Shown here: piece by piece, positions 18,761-28,670 of the stretch
Position numbering within the stretch: the first letter of the stretch is position 1
How the letters are laid out: each line of letters opens with the position of its first letter
Source of the DNA: an uncultured Alphaproteobacteria bacterium
GTDB lineage: Bacteria; Pseudomonadota; Alphaproteobacteria; Rhizobiales; Aestuariivirgaceae
Reading direction: 5' to 3'
NCBI GenBank assembly: GCA_945957365.1
Contig: CAMFKI010000004.1
Location: 62,001-126,000 of the forward strand
Length of the DNA: 64,000 nucleotides
The notes under the pieces: generated by a model
What the model was told of the DNA's origin: nothing
The model's database searches: none
Seen by the model: the letters and a program-made list of their open reading frames with translations, nothing else
Made by a program: the position numbers and the translations under genes

Positions 18761-19408
18761 CTACGGGCCGTTCTTGCTGTCGCGCTTGATCTTGACCACG
18801 AACAGCTGCGGATCGGGTTCGATGCCGGTCTGCACGTTCTCGAGCGACACGGTGGTCTTGCGGCCCTTGCCGTCGGTGACGATCCACTGCTGCAGCTGCT
18901 TGTGGGCCTGGTCATAGACCAGCGTCAGCTGGCCGCTGCCCAGCGTCGATTTCTTGTCTTCGACGGTGACCGACACCGTGCCGTCCTGGTTCTGGAAATC
19001 GACGATATTGGTGTCGTTGGCGATGTCCACCTTGTTGCCCAGGACCAGCCGCAGCGGGGTCTGCGACAGCGGGAACTGGTCGCCCTTCTCCTTCTGCACG
19101 TTCTTGATGGTGAGCCAGGTTCCGTCCGACACGATGAGGAAGGGGTTGGGCGGGGCATATTCGAAACGCATCTTGCCGGGCTTCGAAATGTAGAAGACAC
19201 CTTGCGAGCTGTTACCCTTGGGGCTGATCTGGGTGAACTCGCCCTGCAGGGTCTTGAAGCTGTTGAGATAATCCGAAATCGAATTCACGGCCACAAGCTG
19301 CTCAGGGCTGAGCTTCATGGGTTCCGCTGCCAAGGCCGGAAGGCTGGCGACGGCGGCAAGAGCCGCTCCCAGGAAGGCACGGCGCGTGAGCTGCGAGAGA
19401 CTTGTCAT
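18761..19408 (-). CDS. lolA: Outer-membrane lipoprotein carrier LolA family protein
   Basis: 215 residues. The N-terminus MTSLSQLTRRAFLGAALAAV is a signal peptide with a twin-arginine pattern (TRRAFLG), which is unusual for LolA, whose E. coli form goes through Sec. The mature part has the LolA features: YLNSFKTLQGEFTQ near the start, FYISKPGKMRFEY, and the beta-half-barrel continuing through WIVTDGKGRKTTV. It ferries lipoproteins across the periplasm from LolCDE to the outer membrane. It is flanked by ftsK and xthA on the same strand, a widespread alphaproteobacterial order. Confidence 0.9.
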   Translation of the reverse strand: MTSLSQLTRRAFLGAALAAVASLPALAAEPMKLSPEQLVAVNSISDYLNSFKTLQGEFTQISPKGNSSQGVFYISKPGKMRFEYAPPNPFLIVSDGTWLTIKNVQKEKGDQFPLSQTPLRLVLGNKVDIANDTNIVDFQNQDGTVSVTVEDKKSTLGSGQLTLVYDQAHKQLQQWIVTDGKGRKTTVSLENVQTGIEPDPQLFVVKIKRDSKNGP

Positions 19409-19518
19409 CCTGTTCTTTCCGGATTGGGGCTGTGATTTCGCCCGGACTTCTAGGCCATGGCAGGCTTATCCGCAAGAACGGGCCGATTTTGAGGCAAGCG
19501 ATGGATATTACAAGAATG

Positions 19519-22092
19519 TCAATCGCGCGCACTCTCTCCGGGCACCAGGATCTCGCGCTTTCCGGTGGCGTTGGCGGCGGAGATCAAGCCCTCGCGCTCC
19601 ATGCGCTCGATCAGACTCGCTGCCTTGTTGTAGCCGATCTGCAGACGGCGCTGGACGTAGGAGGTCGACACCTTCTTGTCGCGCAGGACCACCTGCACCG
19701 CCTGGTCATAGAGATCGTCGCCGGAGCCGCCGCCTTCGGCCCCCATGCCGCCGCCCTCGCCGAAGGCGCCGTCCTCCGGTTCCTCGGTCACGGCCTCGAC
19801 ATATTGCGGGTCGCCCTGCGCCTTCAAATGCGCCACGATCTTCTCGACCTCGTCATCCGCCACGAAGGGCCCGTGCAGGCGCGAGATGCGCCCGCCGCCC
19901 GCCATGTAGAGCATGTCGCCCTGGCCGAGGAGCTGTTCGGCGCCCTGCTCGCCCAGGATGGTGCGGCTGTCGATCTTGGAGGTGACCTGGAAGGAAATGC
20001 GGGTCGGGAAGTTGGCCTTGATGGTGCCGGTGATCACGTCGACCGAGGGGCGCTGCGTGGCCATCACCACGTGGATGCCGGCGGCGCGCGCCATCTGGGC
20101 GAGGCGCTGGACCGCGCCCTCGATGTCCTTGCCGGCCACCATCATCAGGTCGGCCATCTCGTCGATGATGACCACGATGTAGGGCATGGGCGAGAGGTCC
20201 ATCGCCTCCTTCTCGAAGACGGGCTCGCCCGTGTCCGGATCGAAGCCGGTCTGCACCGTGCGATGCAGTTCCTCGCCCTTCTGCGCGGCGAGCTTCATGC
20301 GCGCGTTGTAGCCGTCGATGTTGCGCACGCCGACCTTCGACATCTTGCGGTAGCGCTCCTCCATCTCGCGCACCGCCCACTTGAGGGCGACGACCGCCTT
20401 GCGCGGATCGGTGACGACGGGGGCGAGTAGATGCGGAATTCCTTCGTACACGGACAATTCCAGCATCTTGGGATCGATCATGATCAGCTTGCAGCGTTCT
20501 GGCGGCAGCCGGTACAGCAGCGACAGGATCATGGTGTTGATGCCCACCGACTTGCCCGAGCCCGTGGTGCCGGCGATCAGCAAGTGCGGCATGCGCGCGA
20601 GATCGGCGAAGACCGGCTCGCCGCCGATGTTCTTGCCCAGTGCGATGGCGAGGTTGAGGTTGGTCTTCTCGAAGGCTTCCGAGCCCAGCATCTCGCGCAG
20701 GAACACCGTTTCGCGTTTGCTGTTGGGCAGCTCGATGCCGATGGCGTTGCGGCCCTGGACGACAGCGACGCGCGCCGAGATGGCGCTCATCGAGCGGGCG
20801 ATGTCGTCGGCGAGCGAAATGACGCGCGACGACTTGATGCCGGGCGCGGGCTCGAGTTCATAGAGCGTCACCACCGGGCCGGGGCGCACCTTCAGGATCT
20901 GGCCCTTGACGCCGAAGTCGTCGAGCACGCCCTCGAGCATGCGGGCATTCTGTTCGAGCGATTCGTCCGAGAGCTCGGCCGGCTTGCCGAGGCGCTTGGG
21001 CTCGGCCAGCAGGGTGAGCGGCGGAAGCTCGTATTCATAGGACGCGCCGAAGCCGAGGCCCGGCTGCATGTCCTTCTTCAGCCGCTTGCCCTGCTTCAGG
21101 GGCTTGTGACTGCGCGCCACCTTGGGTGCAGGCGCTTCTTCCTCTGCCTCGTAGCTCTCGTCCTCGGCCTCCTCCTCGGGGGGTTCCGGCTCGTAGCCAT
21201 CCTCGGCGTAGGCCTCCTCCTCCGCCATCTCGGGCTCGGGCTCCGAATAGGCCGGCGGCGCACGCCGGTGCGAGAACACCGGTTCGATGCGGCTGGTCTG
21301 GCGCCCCTGACGGGGAGGCTCGGTTGCAGGCGCGAGGCGGCGGATGATGTCGTCCTCGTCGCCCAGCTGCTCGAACTGCGCCTCGGCACGGCGCAGCTCG
21401 CGCCAGCGGCCCCAGAGCCCGCCGATGGCGCGCAGCGTGAAGCCGAGGCCGCCGGCGGCCGCATGCAGCGCCCGGCGGCTCCGCCCAGGTGCCGCTGCGG
21501 CGCGCTCGACTGCCGCCGCGCGGCTGATGCCGAGTGCCCGGAGGCCGAAGAACACCGTGACGGCCAGCATCAGCAGTCCGGTGATCAGGGTCGCGAGGGC
21601 GCCGCTCAGCAGGATCGACAGCGCCATCATCAGCAGATTGTGGATCACGTCGCCGGCGTTGCCGCCCAGCCCGGAGGTCAGCGACCAGCTGCCCGGCACC
21701 GGCAGGGCGGACAGGGTGGCGCTGGCGGCCAGCGTGCAGCAGGCCCAGGCGAAGCCCTGCCGCAGCGGGCGCGGCAGGCCGTCATGGGCGAGAAAACCCA
21801 CTGCCCAGCGCATCGGCACCGCCAGCAGCACCAGCACGCCGAGGCCGAAGAACTGCATCAGCTCGTCGGCGATGACCGCACCGGGATAACCCAGCCAGTT
21901 GCGCGCGGTGCGGTCGAGCGCGTGATTGAGCGAGGGGTCATCCACCGACCACGAGGCCAGCGACAGGCTGGCGGCGATCAGCAGGAGGAACAGCACGATG
22001 CCCGCCGCCTCGAACAGCCGGCGCTTGAAGAAGATCCGGACGGCAGCCGGGACTGCACTGTCGTCGGTATCGTAGGACGGTTGATACGCCAT
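19519..22092 (-). CDS. ftsK: DNA translocase FtsK
   Basis: 857 residues. An N-terminal domain with about four transmembrane helices (~25-200) anchors it at the septum. An acidic, proline-rich linker follows (~280-370). The motor domain has Walker A in [16 protein letters not shown], Walker B in [14 protein letters not shown], and [10 protein letters not shown]. The C-terminal gamma winged helix ([24 protein letters not shown] read in part) recognises KOPS sequences. It pumps DNA during chromosome segregation. The start was set at [11 protein letters not shown] rather than an in-frame codon 14 residues earlier. Confidence 0.95.
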   Translation of the reverse strand: MAYQPSYDTDDSAVPAAVRIFFKRRLFEAAGIVLFLLLIAASLSLASWSVDDPSLNHALDRTARNWLGYPGAVIADELMQFFGLGVLVLLAVPMRWAVGFLAHDGLPRPLRQGFAWACCTLAASATLSALPVPGSWSLTSGLGGNAGDVIHNLLMMALSILLSGALATLITGLLMLAVTVFFGLRALGISRAAAVERAAAAPGRSRRALHAAAGGLGFTLRAIGGLWGRWRELRRAEAQFEQLGDEDDIIRRLAPATEPPRQGRQTSRIEPVFSHRRAPPAYSEPEPEMAEEEAYAEDGYEPEPPEEEAEDESYEAEEEAPAPKVARSHKPLKQGKRLKKDMQPGLGFGASYEYELPPLTLLAEPKRLGKPAELSDESLEQNARMLEGVLDDFGVKGQILKVRPGPVVTLYELEPAPGIKSSRVISLADDIARSMSAISARVAVVQGRNAIGIELPNSKRETVFLREMLGSEAFEKTNLNLAIALGKNIGGEPVFADLARMPHLLIAGTTGSGKSVGINTMILSLLYRLPPERCKLIMIDPKMLELSVYEGIPHLLAPVVTDPRKAVVALKWAVREMEERYRKMSKVGVRNIDGYNARMKLAAQKGEELHRTVQTGFDPDTGEPVFEKEAMDLSPMPYIVVIIDEMADLMMVAGKDIEGAVQRLAQMARAAGIHVVMATQRPSVDVITGTIKANFPTRISFQVTSKIDSRTILGEQGAEQLLGQGDMLYMAGGGRISRLHGPFVADDEVEKIVAHLKAQGDPQYVEAVTEEPEDGAFGEGGGMGAEGGGSGDDLYDQAVQVVLRDKKVSTSYVQRRLQIGYNKAASLIERMEREGLISAANATGKREILVPGESARD

Positions 22093-22222
22093 CGGAATCC
22101 TCCGCCGGGGAGACACCTCCACCGGCCCTAACACATGGTTAAGCCTATTCTGGCGGTCCCGTGGTTAAGGCCCGGTTTAAGGCCGCGGGCCGCCGGCACG
22201 TCTTGCCCCCGCGGAGGCAACG

Positions 22223-22252
22223 AAAAACCCGGCGGAGACGGGCTCCGCCGGG
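22223..22252 (-). terminator. Rho-independent terminator of glnK-amtB
   Basis: On the minus strand, a perfect 10-bp stem CCCGGCGGAG / CTCCGCCGGG with a five-base loop is followed by TTTTT. It sits 26 bases past the amtB stop and separates the ammonium operon from ftsK downstream. Confidence 0.9.
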
Positions 22253-22277
22253 TTCGAAGTGCCGCAGCCGCGAGAGG

Positions 22278-23813
22278 TCAGTTGTAGGCGCGCTCGCCGT
22301 GATCGACGAGGTCGAGGCCCTCGCGCTCATCGGTTTCCTTCACCCGCAGACCGACCGTGACCTTGCACACCATGAGGGCGACGAAGGAGACGATGGCCGT
22401 CCACACGATGGCGACGATCACCGCCATGGCCTGGGCATACATCTGACCGCCGAACGAATAGGCGGCGGTGGCCGCCGTGGCATCGGCCGCCAGGTAGTCG
22501 GTGACGCCGGTGCCACCCAGCGCCGGATTGACGAAGATGCCGGTGAGCAGCGCGCCAAGGATGCCGCCCGTGCCGTGCACGCCGAACACGTCGAGCGCGT
22601 CGTCGTACTGCAGCTTGGACTTGAGCACGACGACCGACCACAGGCAGACGATGCCGGCGGCAAAGCCGATGGCGATGGCGCCGGCCGGCCCGACGAAGCC
22701 ACAGGCGGGCGTGATGGCCACGAGGCCCGCGACGAGACCCGAGACGCCGCCGAGCAGGCTCGGATGGCCGCGGAACACCCATTCGCAGGCCGTCCACGAC
22801 AGCGCGGCGGCCGCGGCGGCGATGGTGGAGTTGAGGATGATGAGCGCCGTCAGGCCGTTCGCCTCGAGGCTGGACCCGGCATTGAAGCCGTACCAGCCGA
22901 ACAGCAGCAGGCCCGCGCCGGTGAGCACGAAGGTGAGGTTGTGCGGCGTCATCGCATCACGTCCGTAACCCACGCGCTTGCCGAGGACGAGGCAGCAGAC
23001 GAGACCCGCCACGCCGGCATTGATGTGCACCACCGTGCCGCCCGCGAAGTCGAGGGCGCCGACGTTGAAGAGATAGCCGTTGGTGGCGTTCACCAGCGCG
23101 CCGTATTGCGCCAGCACCGCAGCCTTGGCGTCGTCCGTGGTGGCGGCGGCGAGCGCGGCGAGCAGTTCCTTGGCCTTGTCGGCGCCGACGATCGAGCTGA
23201 TCATCGGCAGATTGTCGGCGGACAGCGTGTAAGCGTCCGGGCCGGCCCAGAACCACACCATGTGGGCCATCGGCAGGTAGCCGAAGGTGAACCAGATCAC
23301 CATGAAGATCAGCACCGCGGAGAACTTCATGCGCTCGGCATAGGCGCCGACGATGAGGGCGGGCGTGATGCAGGCGAAGGTCATCTGGAAGATGACGTAG
23401 GCCAGTTCCGGAATGTTGGTTTCCTTCGAGAAGGTGCCGATCTCGGAGGTGACGGAAACGCCGACCAGCATCAGCTTGGACAGCCCGCCGATGAAGGGGG
23501 TGAGGCCGGCGCTGGCGTTGCCGGAGAAGGCCAGCGTATAGCCGTAGAGCACCCACAGGATGGAGACGATCGAGAACACGACCAGCACCTGCATCAGCAC
23601 CGACAGCACGTTCTTGGCGCGCACCAGGCCGCCGTAGAACAGGGCCAGGCCAGGCAGCGTCATCACCACCACGAAGCAGGTGGCGACCAGCATCCAGGTG
23701 GTGTCGCCCTTGTTGACGGTGGCGGCGGCGTTGGCGCCGGTGGCGAACAGCGGCGCGAGACCCAGGATAGCGGCGACGAGCGCCGGCCTCCGGAAGGCAG
23801 ATGGAACGGACAT
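22278..23813 (-). CDS. amtB: Ammonium transporter Amt
   Basis: 511 residues. A cleavable signal-like N-terminus (MSVPSAFRRPALVAAILGLAPLFATGANAAA) precedes the 11-helix Amt core, including LALFYGGLVRAKN, the pore histidine segment DFAGGTVVHINAGVAGL and the second histidine region VFGVHGTGGILGALLTGIF read in pieces. The C-terminus ends GLDLVDHGERAYN, the cytosolic tail contacted by PII proteins. The start was set at the ATG preceded by GAGGGAG; an extended frame upstream lacks family sequence. It is co-transcribed with glnK, 25 bases upstream. Confidence 0.95.
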   Translation of the reverse strand: MSVPSAFRRPALVAAILGLAPLFATGANAAATVNKGDTTWMLVATCFVVVMTLPGLALFYGGLVRAKNVLSVLMQVLVVFSIVSILWVLYGYTLAFSGNASAGLTPFIGGLSKLMLVGVSVTSEIGTFSKETNIPELAYVIFQMTFACITPALIVGAYAERMKFSAVLIFMVIWFTFGYLPMAHMVWFWAGPDAYTLSADNLPMISSIVGADKAKELLAALAAATTDDAKAAVLAQYGALVNATNGYLFNVGALDFAGGTVVHINAGVAGLVCCLVLGKRVGYGRDAMTPHNLTFVLTGAGLLLFGWYGFNAGSSLEANGLTALIILNSTIAAAAAALSWTACEWVFRGHPSLLGGVSGLVAGLVAITPACGFVGPAGAIAIGFAAGIVCLWSVVVLKSKLQYDDALDVFGVHGTGGILGALLTGIFVNPALGGTGVTDYLAADATAATAAYSFGGQMYAQAMAVIVAIVWTAIVSFVALMVCKVTVGLRVKETDEREGLDLVDHGERAYN

Positions 23814-23838
23814 GGAAACAACTCCCTCGATTTCGTTT

Positions 23839-24177
23839 TTAAAGGGCTTCGGAGCCGGACTCGCCGGTGCGGATGCGGACGGCCTGTTCGAGCGGCAGGA
23901 CGAAGATCTTTCCGTCGCCGATCTGCCCGGTCTGTCCGGCGGTCTGGATGGCCTCGATGACCTTGTCGGCGAGGTGCTCATCGACGGCGATCTCGAGCTT
24001 CACCTTGGGAACGAAGCTCACGGTGTATTCGGCGCCGCGGTAGAATTCGGTGTGGCCGCGCTGCCGGCCGTGACCCTTGACCTCGGTGACCGTGATGCCC
24101 TGGACGCCGAGTGCGCCCAGCGCCTCGCGCACCTCCTCCAGCTTGAAGGGCTTGATCACTGCAATTATAAATTTCAT
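23839..24177 (-). CDS. glnK: Nitrogen regulatory protein PII (GlnK)
   Basis: 112 residues, canonical length. The T-loop contains Tyr46 and the uridylylation site Tyr51 (HTEFYRGAEYTVSFVPK), the B-loop TGQIGDGKIFVLPL binds ATP and the C-loop RIRTGE closes the protein. It senses 2-oxoglutarate and ADP/ATP and blocks AmtB when nitrogen is plentiful. It is the promoter-proximal gene of glnK-amtB and is preceded by a good sigma-54 promoter and by AGGGGGAG as ribosome binding site. Confidence 0.96.
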   Translation of the reverse strand: MKFIIAVIKPFKLEEVREALGALGVQGITVTEVKGHGRQRGHTEFYRGAEYTVSFVPKVKLEIAVDEHLADKVIEAIQTAGQTGQIGDGKIFVLPLEQAVRIRTGESGSEAL

Positions 24178-24208
24178 TGGCTCCCCCTTGTTTGGCTAAG
24201 GGAAACAA

Positions 24209-24224
24209 CACAAGAATCGTGCCA
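24209..24224 (-). promoter_or_regulatory. Sigma-54 (RpoN) promoter of glnK-amtB
   Basis: On the minus strand TGGCACG-N4-TTGTG matches the -24/-12 consensus (TGGCACG-N4-TTGC) except for one base in the -12 element. The glnK start codon lies 32 bases beyond the -12 box, leaving a short leader of about 20 bases. Nitrogen-regulated NtrC/RpoN control of glnK-amtB is well known in proteobacteria. No convincing NtrC palindrome was found in the AT-rich stretch upstream (24225-24330), though half-sites such as TGCAC occur. Confidence 0.8.
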
Positions 24225-24400
24225 TTTGTGCACTGCAGCTAAACTATTGAATTGTGTGACATAAACAGAATCACAACCTGACGTAATTGCAAATTAATTA
24301 GGCAACACATGAGGGGAGCATTTCTTCTGCCTAATTATTATTCAGCTCCGCGACGCAGTAACGCCTGTATTTCCCTGCGAAAACCGGCGAAACAGTCCCG

Positions 24401-25639
24401 ATGAGCAAGCCGCACGACATCATCATCATCGGGGGCGCCCTGAACGGACTGGCTGCGGCACTGGCACTGGCCGGTTCACACGTGAAGCGCCCGCTCGACG
24501 TCGTGGTGGTGGACGCGAGAGACCCTCGCGAATTCGCATCGAATGCCTTCGACGGCCGTGCCTCGGCCATCACCGCCGCCGCCCGGCGCATGTTCGAAGC
24601 GCTGGGCGTGTGGGACAAGGTTGCCGACAAGGCCCAGCCGATGGCTGACATCATCGTCACCGACAGCGCGGTGCCGGGTGGCGCGCGCCCGGTGCTGCTG
24701 CACTTCGGCGCCGAGGACATGAAGGGCGGCCCGTCCTCCCACATGATCGAAAACCGCTTCCTCTACGGCGCCATGCTGGAAGCGGCGCAAACGTCGCCGC
24801 AGATCCGGTTCTGCGTTGGCCAGGCGGTCGAGCACTATCGTTTCGGGCCTGGGCTCGCGGCCGTGACGCTGGCCGACGGAACGGTGCTCAAGGCGGCCCT
24901 CATCGTCGCCGCCGATGGCCGCAACTCACCAGCGCGCGAGGCCGCGGGGATCAGGCTGATCGGCTGGCCCTATGACCAGATGGGCCTCGTCGCCACGGTC
25001 GAACATGACCTGCCGCACCATGGCCGGGCCGAGGAACACTTCACGCCGTCGGGACCCTTCGCCATCCTGCCGCTGCCGGGCAACCGGTCTTCGCTCGTCT
25101 GGTCGGAGCGCACCGAAGCGGCCCAGCGCATGCTGGCGCTGCCGATGGCGGAGTTCGAAGCCGAGCTGAAACTGCGCTTCGGCAGCCATCTGGGCGACGT
25201 GAAACTGATCTCCGGCCGCCACGGCTATCCGCTGGCGATGTATCTGGCCGAAACCTTCACCGGGCCACGCCTCGCGCTGGTGGGGGATGCCGCGCATGTG
25301 CTGCACCCGCTGGCGGGCCTCGGCTTCAACCTCGGGCTCCGCGATGTCGCAGCCCTTGCCGACTGCCTTCACGATGCAGCGGGCCTCGGCCTCGACATCG
25401 GCAGCGAGGCGGTGCTCGACCGCTATACCCAGTGGCGGCGCTTCGACACGGTGGCGACGGGCGCCATGATGGACGGCATGAACCGGCTCTTCGCCAACAC
25501 CAACCCGGTGCTGACGCTGCTGCGCCGCGCCGGCCTCCTTGCGGTGAACCGGGCAGGCGGCCTCAAGGCGATGTTCGTGTCCGAGGCGGCGGGAATCTCG
25601 GGCGACCTGCCGCGGCTGCTGCGCGGCGAACGGGTGTGA
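24401..25639 (+). CDS. UbiH/UbiF/COQ6-family FAD-dependent monooxygenase
   Basis: 412 residues. The Rossmann FAD site is DIIIIGGALNGLAAALALAG at ~6-25, with the unusual A-L-N in place of G-x-x-G's usual spacing residues. The DG motif region is VAADGRNSPAREAAG, and the GD motif is LVGDAAHVLHPLAGLGFNLG followed by LRDVAALADCL. The latter pattern (P-L-A-G-x-G-x-N-x-G-x-x-D) is the signature of ubiquinone-biosynthesis hydroxylases. It hydroxylates the benzoquinone ring, but which position cannot be told because alphaproteobacteria use several differently specialised members. It stands alone, divergent from glnK. Confidence 0.88.
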   Translation: MSKPHDIIIIGGALNGLAAALALAGSHVKRPLDVVVVDARDPREFASNAFDGRASAITAAARRMFEALGVWDKVADKAQPMADIIVTDSAVPGGARPVLLHFGAEDMKGGPSSHMIENRFLYGAMLEAAQTSPQIRFCVGQAVEHYRFGPGLAAVTLADGTVLKAALIVAADGRNSPAREAAGIRLIGWPYDQMGLVATVEHDLPHHGRAEEHFTPSGPFAILPLPGNRSSLVWSERTEAAQRMLALPMAEFEAELKLRFGSHLGDVKLISGRHGYPLAMYLAETFTGPRLALVGDAAHVLHPLAGLGFNLGLRDVAALADCLHDAAGLGLDIGSEAVLDRYTQWRRFDTVATGAMMDGMNRLFANTNPVLTLLRRAGLLAVNRAGGLKAMFVSEAAGISGDLPRLLRGERV

Positions 25640-25739
25640 GGCGCCGCGCGCATGATGGCGAATCGGGCACGATCCTGTCGTCAGGACGGCGCGCGGCAGC
25701 CTTGATCGATCCCGCTCGCGGTGTGGAAAGGGACCTGAC

Positions 25740-26435
25740 GTGGACCTGAAGGAGACGGCAGCCCTCGGCAGCGCGGACGGCCACTGGTACTACGTCTCGA
25801 AGGCCCGCATGGTCGAGGCGCATCTCGCCGGTCGCGATCTCGACATCCTCGATGTCGGCGCGGGTGCTGGCTGGTTCAGCCGCCACCTGCTCGCCTCCGG
25901 CGTGGCGCGCCGCGCCATCTGCGTCGATCCGGGCTACACCGAAGAGCATGACGAACAGGTGGCGGGCCGGCCGCTGTCGTTCCGCCGCAATGTCGACAGC
26001 GTCGAGGCCGACGTGGTGCTGCTGATGGACGTTCTCGAGCATGTCGATGACCCTGCCGGGCTGCTCACGTCCTATGTGAGGATGGCACGACCCGGAACCC
26101 GCTTCCTCATCACCGTGCCGGCGTTCCAGTTCCTGTGGAGCGCGCATGACGAATATCTCGAGCACCGGCAGCGCTACACCATCGCGCAGCTGGCGACGAT
26201 CGTGAGATCGGCAGGTCTGACGGAGATGTCATCGCATTATTATTTCGCGAGCATCTTTCCGGCCGCCGCCGCCGTGCGCCTGCTGCGCCGGGGTGCTGCG
26301 GCCGACCGCTCCGACCTGCGGCCGGCGCCGGCATGGCTCAACGCCGCGCTCATCCGCATCCTGTCGGCCGAGCGCGGCGTGATGCGCGCCAATCGTCTCG
26401 CGGGGCTGTCCGTCGTGAGCCTGTGCCGGACGTGA
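25740..26435 (+). CDS. Class I SAM-dependent methyltransferase
   Basis: 231 residues starting at a GTG. The SAM site is LDVGAGAGWFSRHLL (~35-50) and the acidic post-II loop is LMDVLEHVDDPAGLL, as in the UbiE/COQ5-like and methyltransf_11/23 folds. A C-terminal lid with WSAHDEYLEHRQRYT is common in methyltransferases found next to polysaccharide or glycolipid genes. The substrate is not indicated. It follows the UbiH-like gene after 100 bases and could be read with it, or be independent. Confidence 0.8.
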   Translation: MDLKETAALGSADGHWYYVSKARMVEAHLAGRDLDILDVGAGAGWFSRHLLASGVARRAICVDPGYTEEHDEQVAGRPLSFRRNVDSVEADVVLLMDVLEHVDDPAGLLTSYVRMARPGTRFLITVPAFQFLWSAHDEYLEHRQRYTIAQLATIVRSAGLTEMSSHYYFASIFPAAAAVRLLRRGAAADRSDLRPAPAWLNAALIRILSAERGVMRANRLAGLSVVSLCRT

Positions 26436-26445
26436 GGGCCCGGCG

Positions 26446-26799
26446 TCAGCGCCGGAAGCCGGCGGCGGCGATCTTCGACAGATAGGCCTGCCAGATCGCC
26501 TCCTGCTCGCGCCCCAGCTTGAGGAGATAGGGCCAGGTGTAGAGCCCGGTCGAATGCCCGTCGTCGAAGACGATGCGCACCGCATAGCTGCCGACGGGTT
26601 CGAGCCTGGTGATCTTCACGTTGCGCTTGCCCCAGACCAGCTGCTCCTGTCCAGGACCGTGCCCCTTCACCTCGGCGCTCGGGCTCTCGACCCGGAGGTA
26701 CTCGGCCGGCAAGGCCAGCTGTTCACCGGAGTCGAAACGCACTTCGAGCTGGCTGCCGCCTGCCGCCAGCCGCAGCTCCTCGGGCCACGGCTCACTCAC
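26446..26799 (-). CDS. DUF971 (gamma-butyrobetaine hydroxylase-like N-terminal domain) protein
   Basis: 117 residues. The single domain has the core [11 protein letters not shown]...[31 protein letters not shown] (read in parts), [29 protein letters not shown] and a C-terminal helix. That is the full DUF971 layout, which in eukaryotes forms the N-terminal domain of gamma-butyrobetaine hydroxylases; bacterial single-domain copies have been linked to iron-sulfur carriers. The start was taken as the GTG whose bases overlap the Trm112 stop (GTGAGTGA), suggesting translational coupling; an upstream ATG in frame gives only low-complexity sequence. Confidence 0.82.
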   Translation of the reverse strand: MSEPWPEELRLAAGGSQLEVRFDSGEQLALPAEYLRVESPSAEVKGHGPGQEQLVWGKRNVKITRLEPVGSYAVRIVFDDGHSTGLYTWPYLLKLGREQEAIWQAYLSKIAAAGFRR

Positions 26800-26977
26800 G
26801 GTTGATCTCGCGCGCCTCGTCGGGAAGCATGATCGGAATGCCATCGCGGATCGGATAGGCGAGGCCCGCGGCGCGCGAGATCAGCTCCTGGCGTTCGGCA
26901 TCATACTGCAGCCGCGTCTTGGTGACGGGGCAGACGAGCAGTTCGAGCAGGCGCGGGTCGGTGCGGATGTCGGCCAT
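26792..26977 (-). CDS. Trm112 family protein
   Basis: 61 residues. The sequence [26 protein letters not shown] and the end [18 protein letters not shown] (read in parts) are the standard Trm112/YcaR pattern. In eukaryotes and archaea Trm112 activates tRNA, rRNA and release-factor methyltransferases; bacterial members are thought to do likewise but partners are poorly known. The usual zinc-binding cysteine pair is reduced to a single cysteine, as in many proteobacterial copies. It lies 8 bases after the LON-domain gene and overlaps the DUF971 gene. Confidence 0.88.
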   Translation of the reverse strand: MADIRTDPRLLELLVCPVTKTRLQYDAERQELISRAAGLAYPIRDGIPIMLPDEAREINRE

Positions 26978-26985
26978 CGAAACTC

Positions 26986-27654
26986 CTACTGCAGGCGCGG
27001 CTTGGCGCCCTTGCCGGTCTTGCCCAGCGCCATTTCGGTGAGCGCCACCAGAACGTCGGCCCTCGTCTTGAGGTCCGGTGCCTCGAGCAGCGCCTGCTTT
27101 TCCTGCAGCGGATAGGGAGCGAGCAGCGACAGCGTGTTGACCAGCACCTCCGTCGGCGCCGAATCGACTTCCTTCCAGTCCGCACTCATGTTGTTGGCGT
27201 CGAGATAGTCGCGGAACACCTTGAGCAGGGCCGGCCGGTTCACCTCCGCCTCGCCCGCACCCGTGGCGAGATCGACGGCGAAGGGATGATAGTTGGCGAT
27301 CACCTGGCGGAACGGCGTGTCGACGTCGAGTTCGTCGACGATCATGAAGCGGCTGACGCCGGTGAGGGTGACCAGCATCCGGTCGTCCGGCGTCTCCGCC
27401 CAGGAGGTGATGCGCCCGACGCAGCCCACCCGCATCAGCGAGGGAATGTCGGCCCGGTCATCCTCGGCCAGGGGCTGGATCATGCCGATCAGCTTATCAC
27501 CGGCGAGCGCATGCTCGACCATCGCCAGGTAGCGCGGCTCGAAGATGTTGAGCGGCAGGTCGGCGCGCGGCAGCAGCAGCACGCCGGCGAGCGGAAACAC
27601 CGGGATGCGCTGCGGCAGGTCGTCGGGGCGGCGGTAACGGTCGAAAATTCCCAT
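26986..27654 (-). CDS. LON peptidase substrate-binding domain protein
   Basis: 222 residues corresponding to only the N-terminal (PUA-like) substrate-recognition domain of Lon, with no AAA+ or protease part: [35 protein letters not shown] (read in parts), [10 protein letters not shown] and a helical C-terminus. Such stand-alone proteins may recognise damaged or misfolded substrates. It lies 6 bases after the thioredoxin-TPR gene and 8 bases before trm112, so these four genes probably form one transcription unit. Confidence 0.88.
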   Translation of the reverse strand: MGIFDRYRRPDDLPQRIPVFPLAGVLLLPRADLPLNIFEPRYLAMVEHALAGDKLIGMIQPLAEDDRADIPSLMRVGCVGRITSWAETPDDRMLVTLTGVSRFMIVDELDVDTPFRQVIANYHPFAVDLATGAGEAEVNRPALLKVFRDYLDANNMSADWKEVDSAPTEVLVNTLSLLAPYPLQEKQALLEAPDLKTRADVLVALTEMALGKTGKGAKPRLQ

Positions 27655-27660
27655 CGCGAG

Positions 27661-28590
27661 TTACGCGAACAGCACGGAGGACAGCTTGCGCCGGCCCGCC
27701 ACGGTGAATTCGTCCTTGGGGCCCCAGGCCTCGAAGAACTTGACGAGCTGCTTGCGCGCGGCCTCGTCGTTCCACGCCCGCATCTTCTTGATGACGTAGA
27801 TCAGCTGGTCGGTCGCCTCGGCGCGCTCGCCCGCGCCGTTGAGCAGCACGGCGAGATCGAGCCGCGCCTGGAAATCGTCGGGGTTGGTCTCGACCTTCGC
27901 CCTGAGCGTGCCGATCTCGGAAACATCCACCGGGTTCAGGAGCAGTTCGAGCTGTGCCTTGACGCTGAGAACCTCCGGGTCATTGGCCTTGGCGGGCGGC
28001 ACCAGGGCGAGTGTCTTCTGGGCATTCTCGAGATCGCCCATGGCGATCTCGCAGCGCACCAGGCCGGCGATGGCCCCGACATTCTCGCGGTCCACCTGCA
28101 GCAGCTGCGCGAACAGCTGGGCGGCATGCTGGTAGTCCTTCTCCTCGACCAGGGCGCGCGCATCGGCGAGCACCGCCTCGATTTCCTCGGCCATGCTGCC
28201 CTGGCCGCCGAGGCGGTCGACGAACTGCTTGATCTGGCTCTCGGGCAGCGCGCCCATGAATCCGTCCACCGGCTGGCCATTGACGAAGGCATAGACCGCG
28301 GGGATCGACTGGATGCGCATCTGCTGGGCCAGCTGCTGGTTTTCGTCGATGTTGATCTTCACCATGCGAACCTTGCCCTTGGCGTCGCGCACCACTTTCT
28401 CGAGGGCCGGTCCGAGCTGCTTGCAGGGACCACACCAGGGCGCCCAGAAATCGACGATCACCGGCTGCTGGCGCGACGGCTCGATCACGTCGCGCATGAA
28501 GTTCTGGGTGTTCGACTCCTTGACGAGGTCTCCCGTTCCGGCCGGAGCGGGGGTGGAAACGGGCTGGCCGCCGCCGAATGTCATGCTCAT
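27661..28590 (-). CDS. Thioredoxin-domain/TPR co-chaperone (YbbN/CnoX-like)
   Basis: 309 residues. The N-terminal thioredoxin domain has WAPWCGPCKQL, so both active-site cysteines are kept (CGPC). E. coli CnoX, by contrast, has lost them. A TPR-like C-terminal half follows (~130-309) with AIAGLVRCEIAMGDLENAQKTL and PDDFQARLDLAVLLNGAGERAEATDQL. CnoX-type proteins hold oxidatively stressed clients and hand them to GroEL or DnaK. The start was set at MSMTFGGGQP, with AAGGG upstream, not at an in-frame TTG five codons earlier. Confidence 0.88.
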   Translation of the reverse strand: MSMTFGGGQPVSTPAPAGTGDLVKESNTQNFMRDVIEPSRQQPVIVDFWAPWCGPCKQLGPALEKVVRDAKGKVRMVKINIDENQQLAQQMRIQSIPAVYAFVNGQPVDGFMGALPESQIKQFVDRLGGQGSMAEEIEAVLADARALVEEKDYQHAAQLFAQLLQVDRENVGAIAGLVRCEIAMGDLENAQKTLALVPPAKANDPEVLSVKAQLELLLNPVDVSEIGTLRAKVETNPDDFQARLDLAVLLNGAGERAEATDQLIYVIKKMRAWNDEAARKQLVKFFEAWGPKDEFTVAGRRKLSSVLFA

Positions 28591-28670
28591 GGGAATGCCC
28601 TTCAATCTGTCCGTCTTTCCCCTATGTGGAGCAAACGGTGTTTCTTTTCAATGACGGGGAGGCTGGCCGA

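Noticed and set aside
22161..23960. A 599-codon open frame opposite amtB
   Set aside because: Histidine/Asp/Gly-rich shadow of the ammonium transporter gene.
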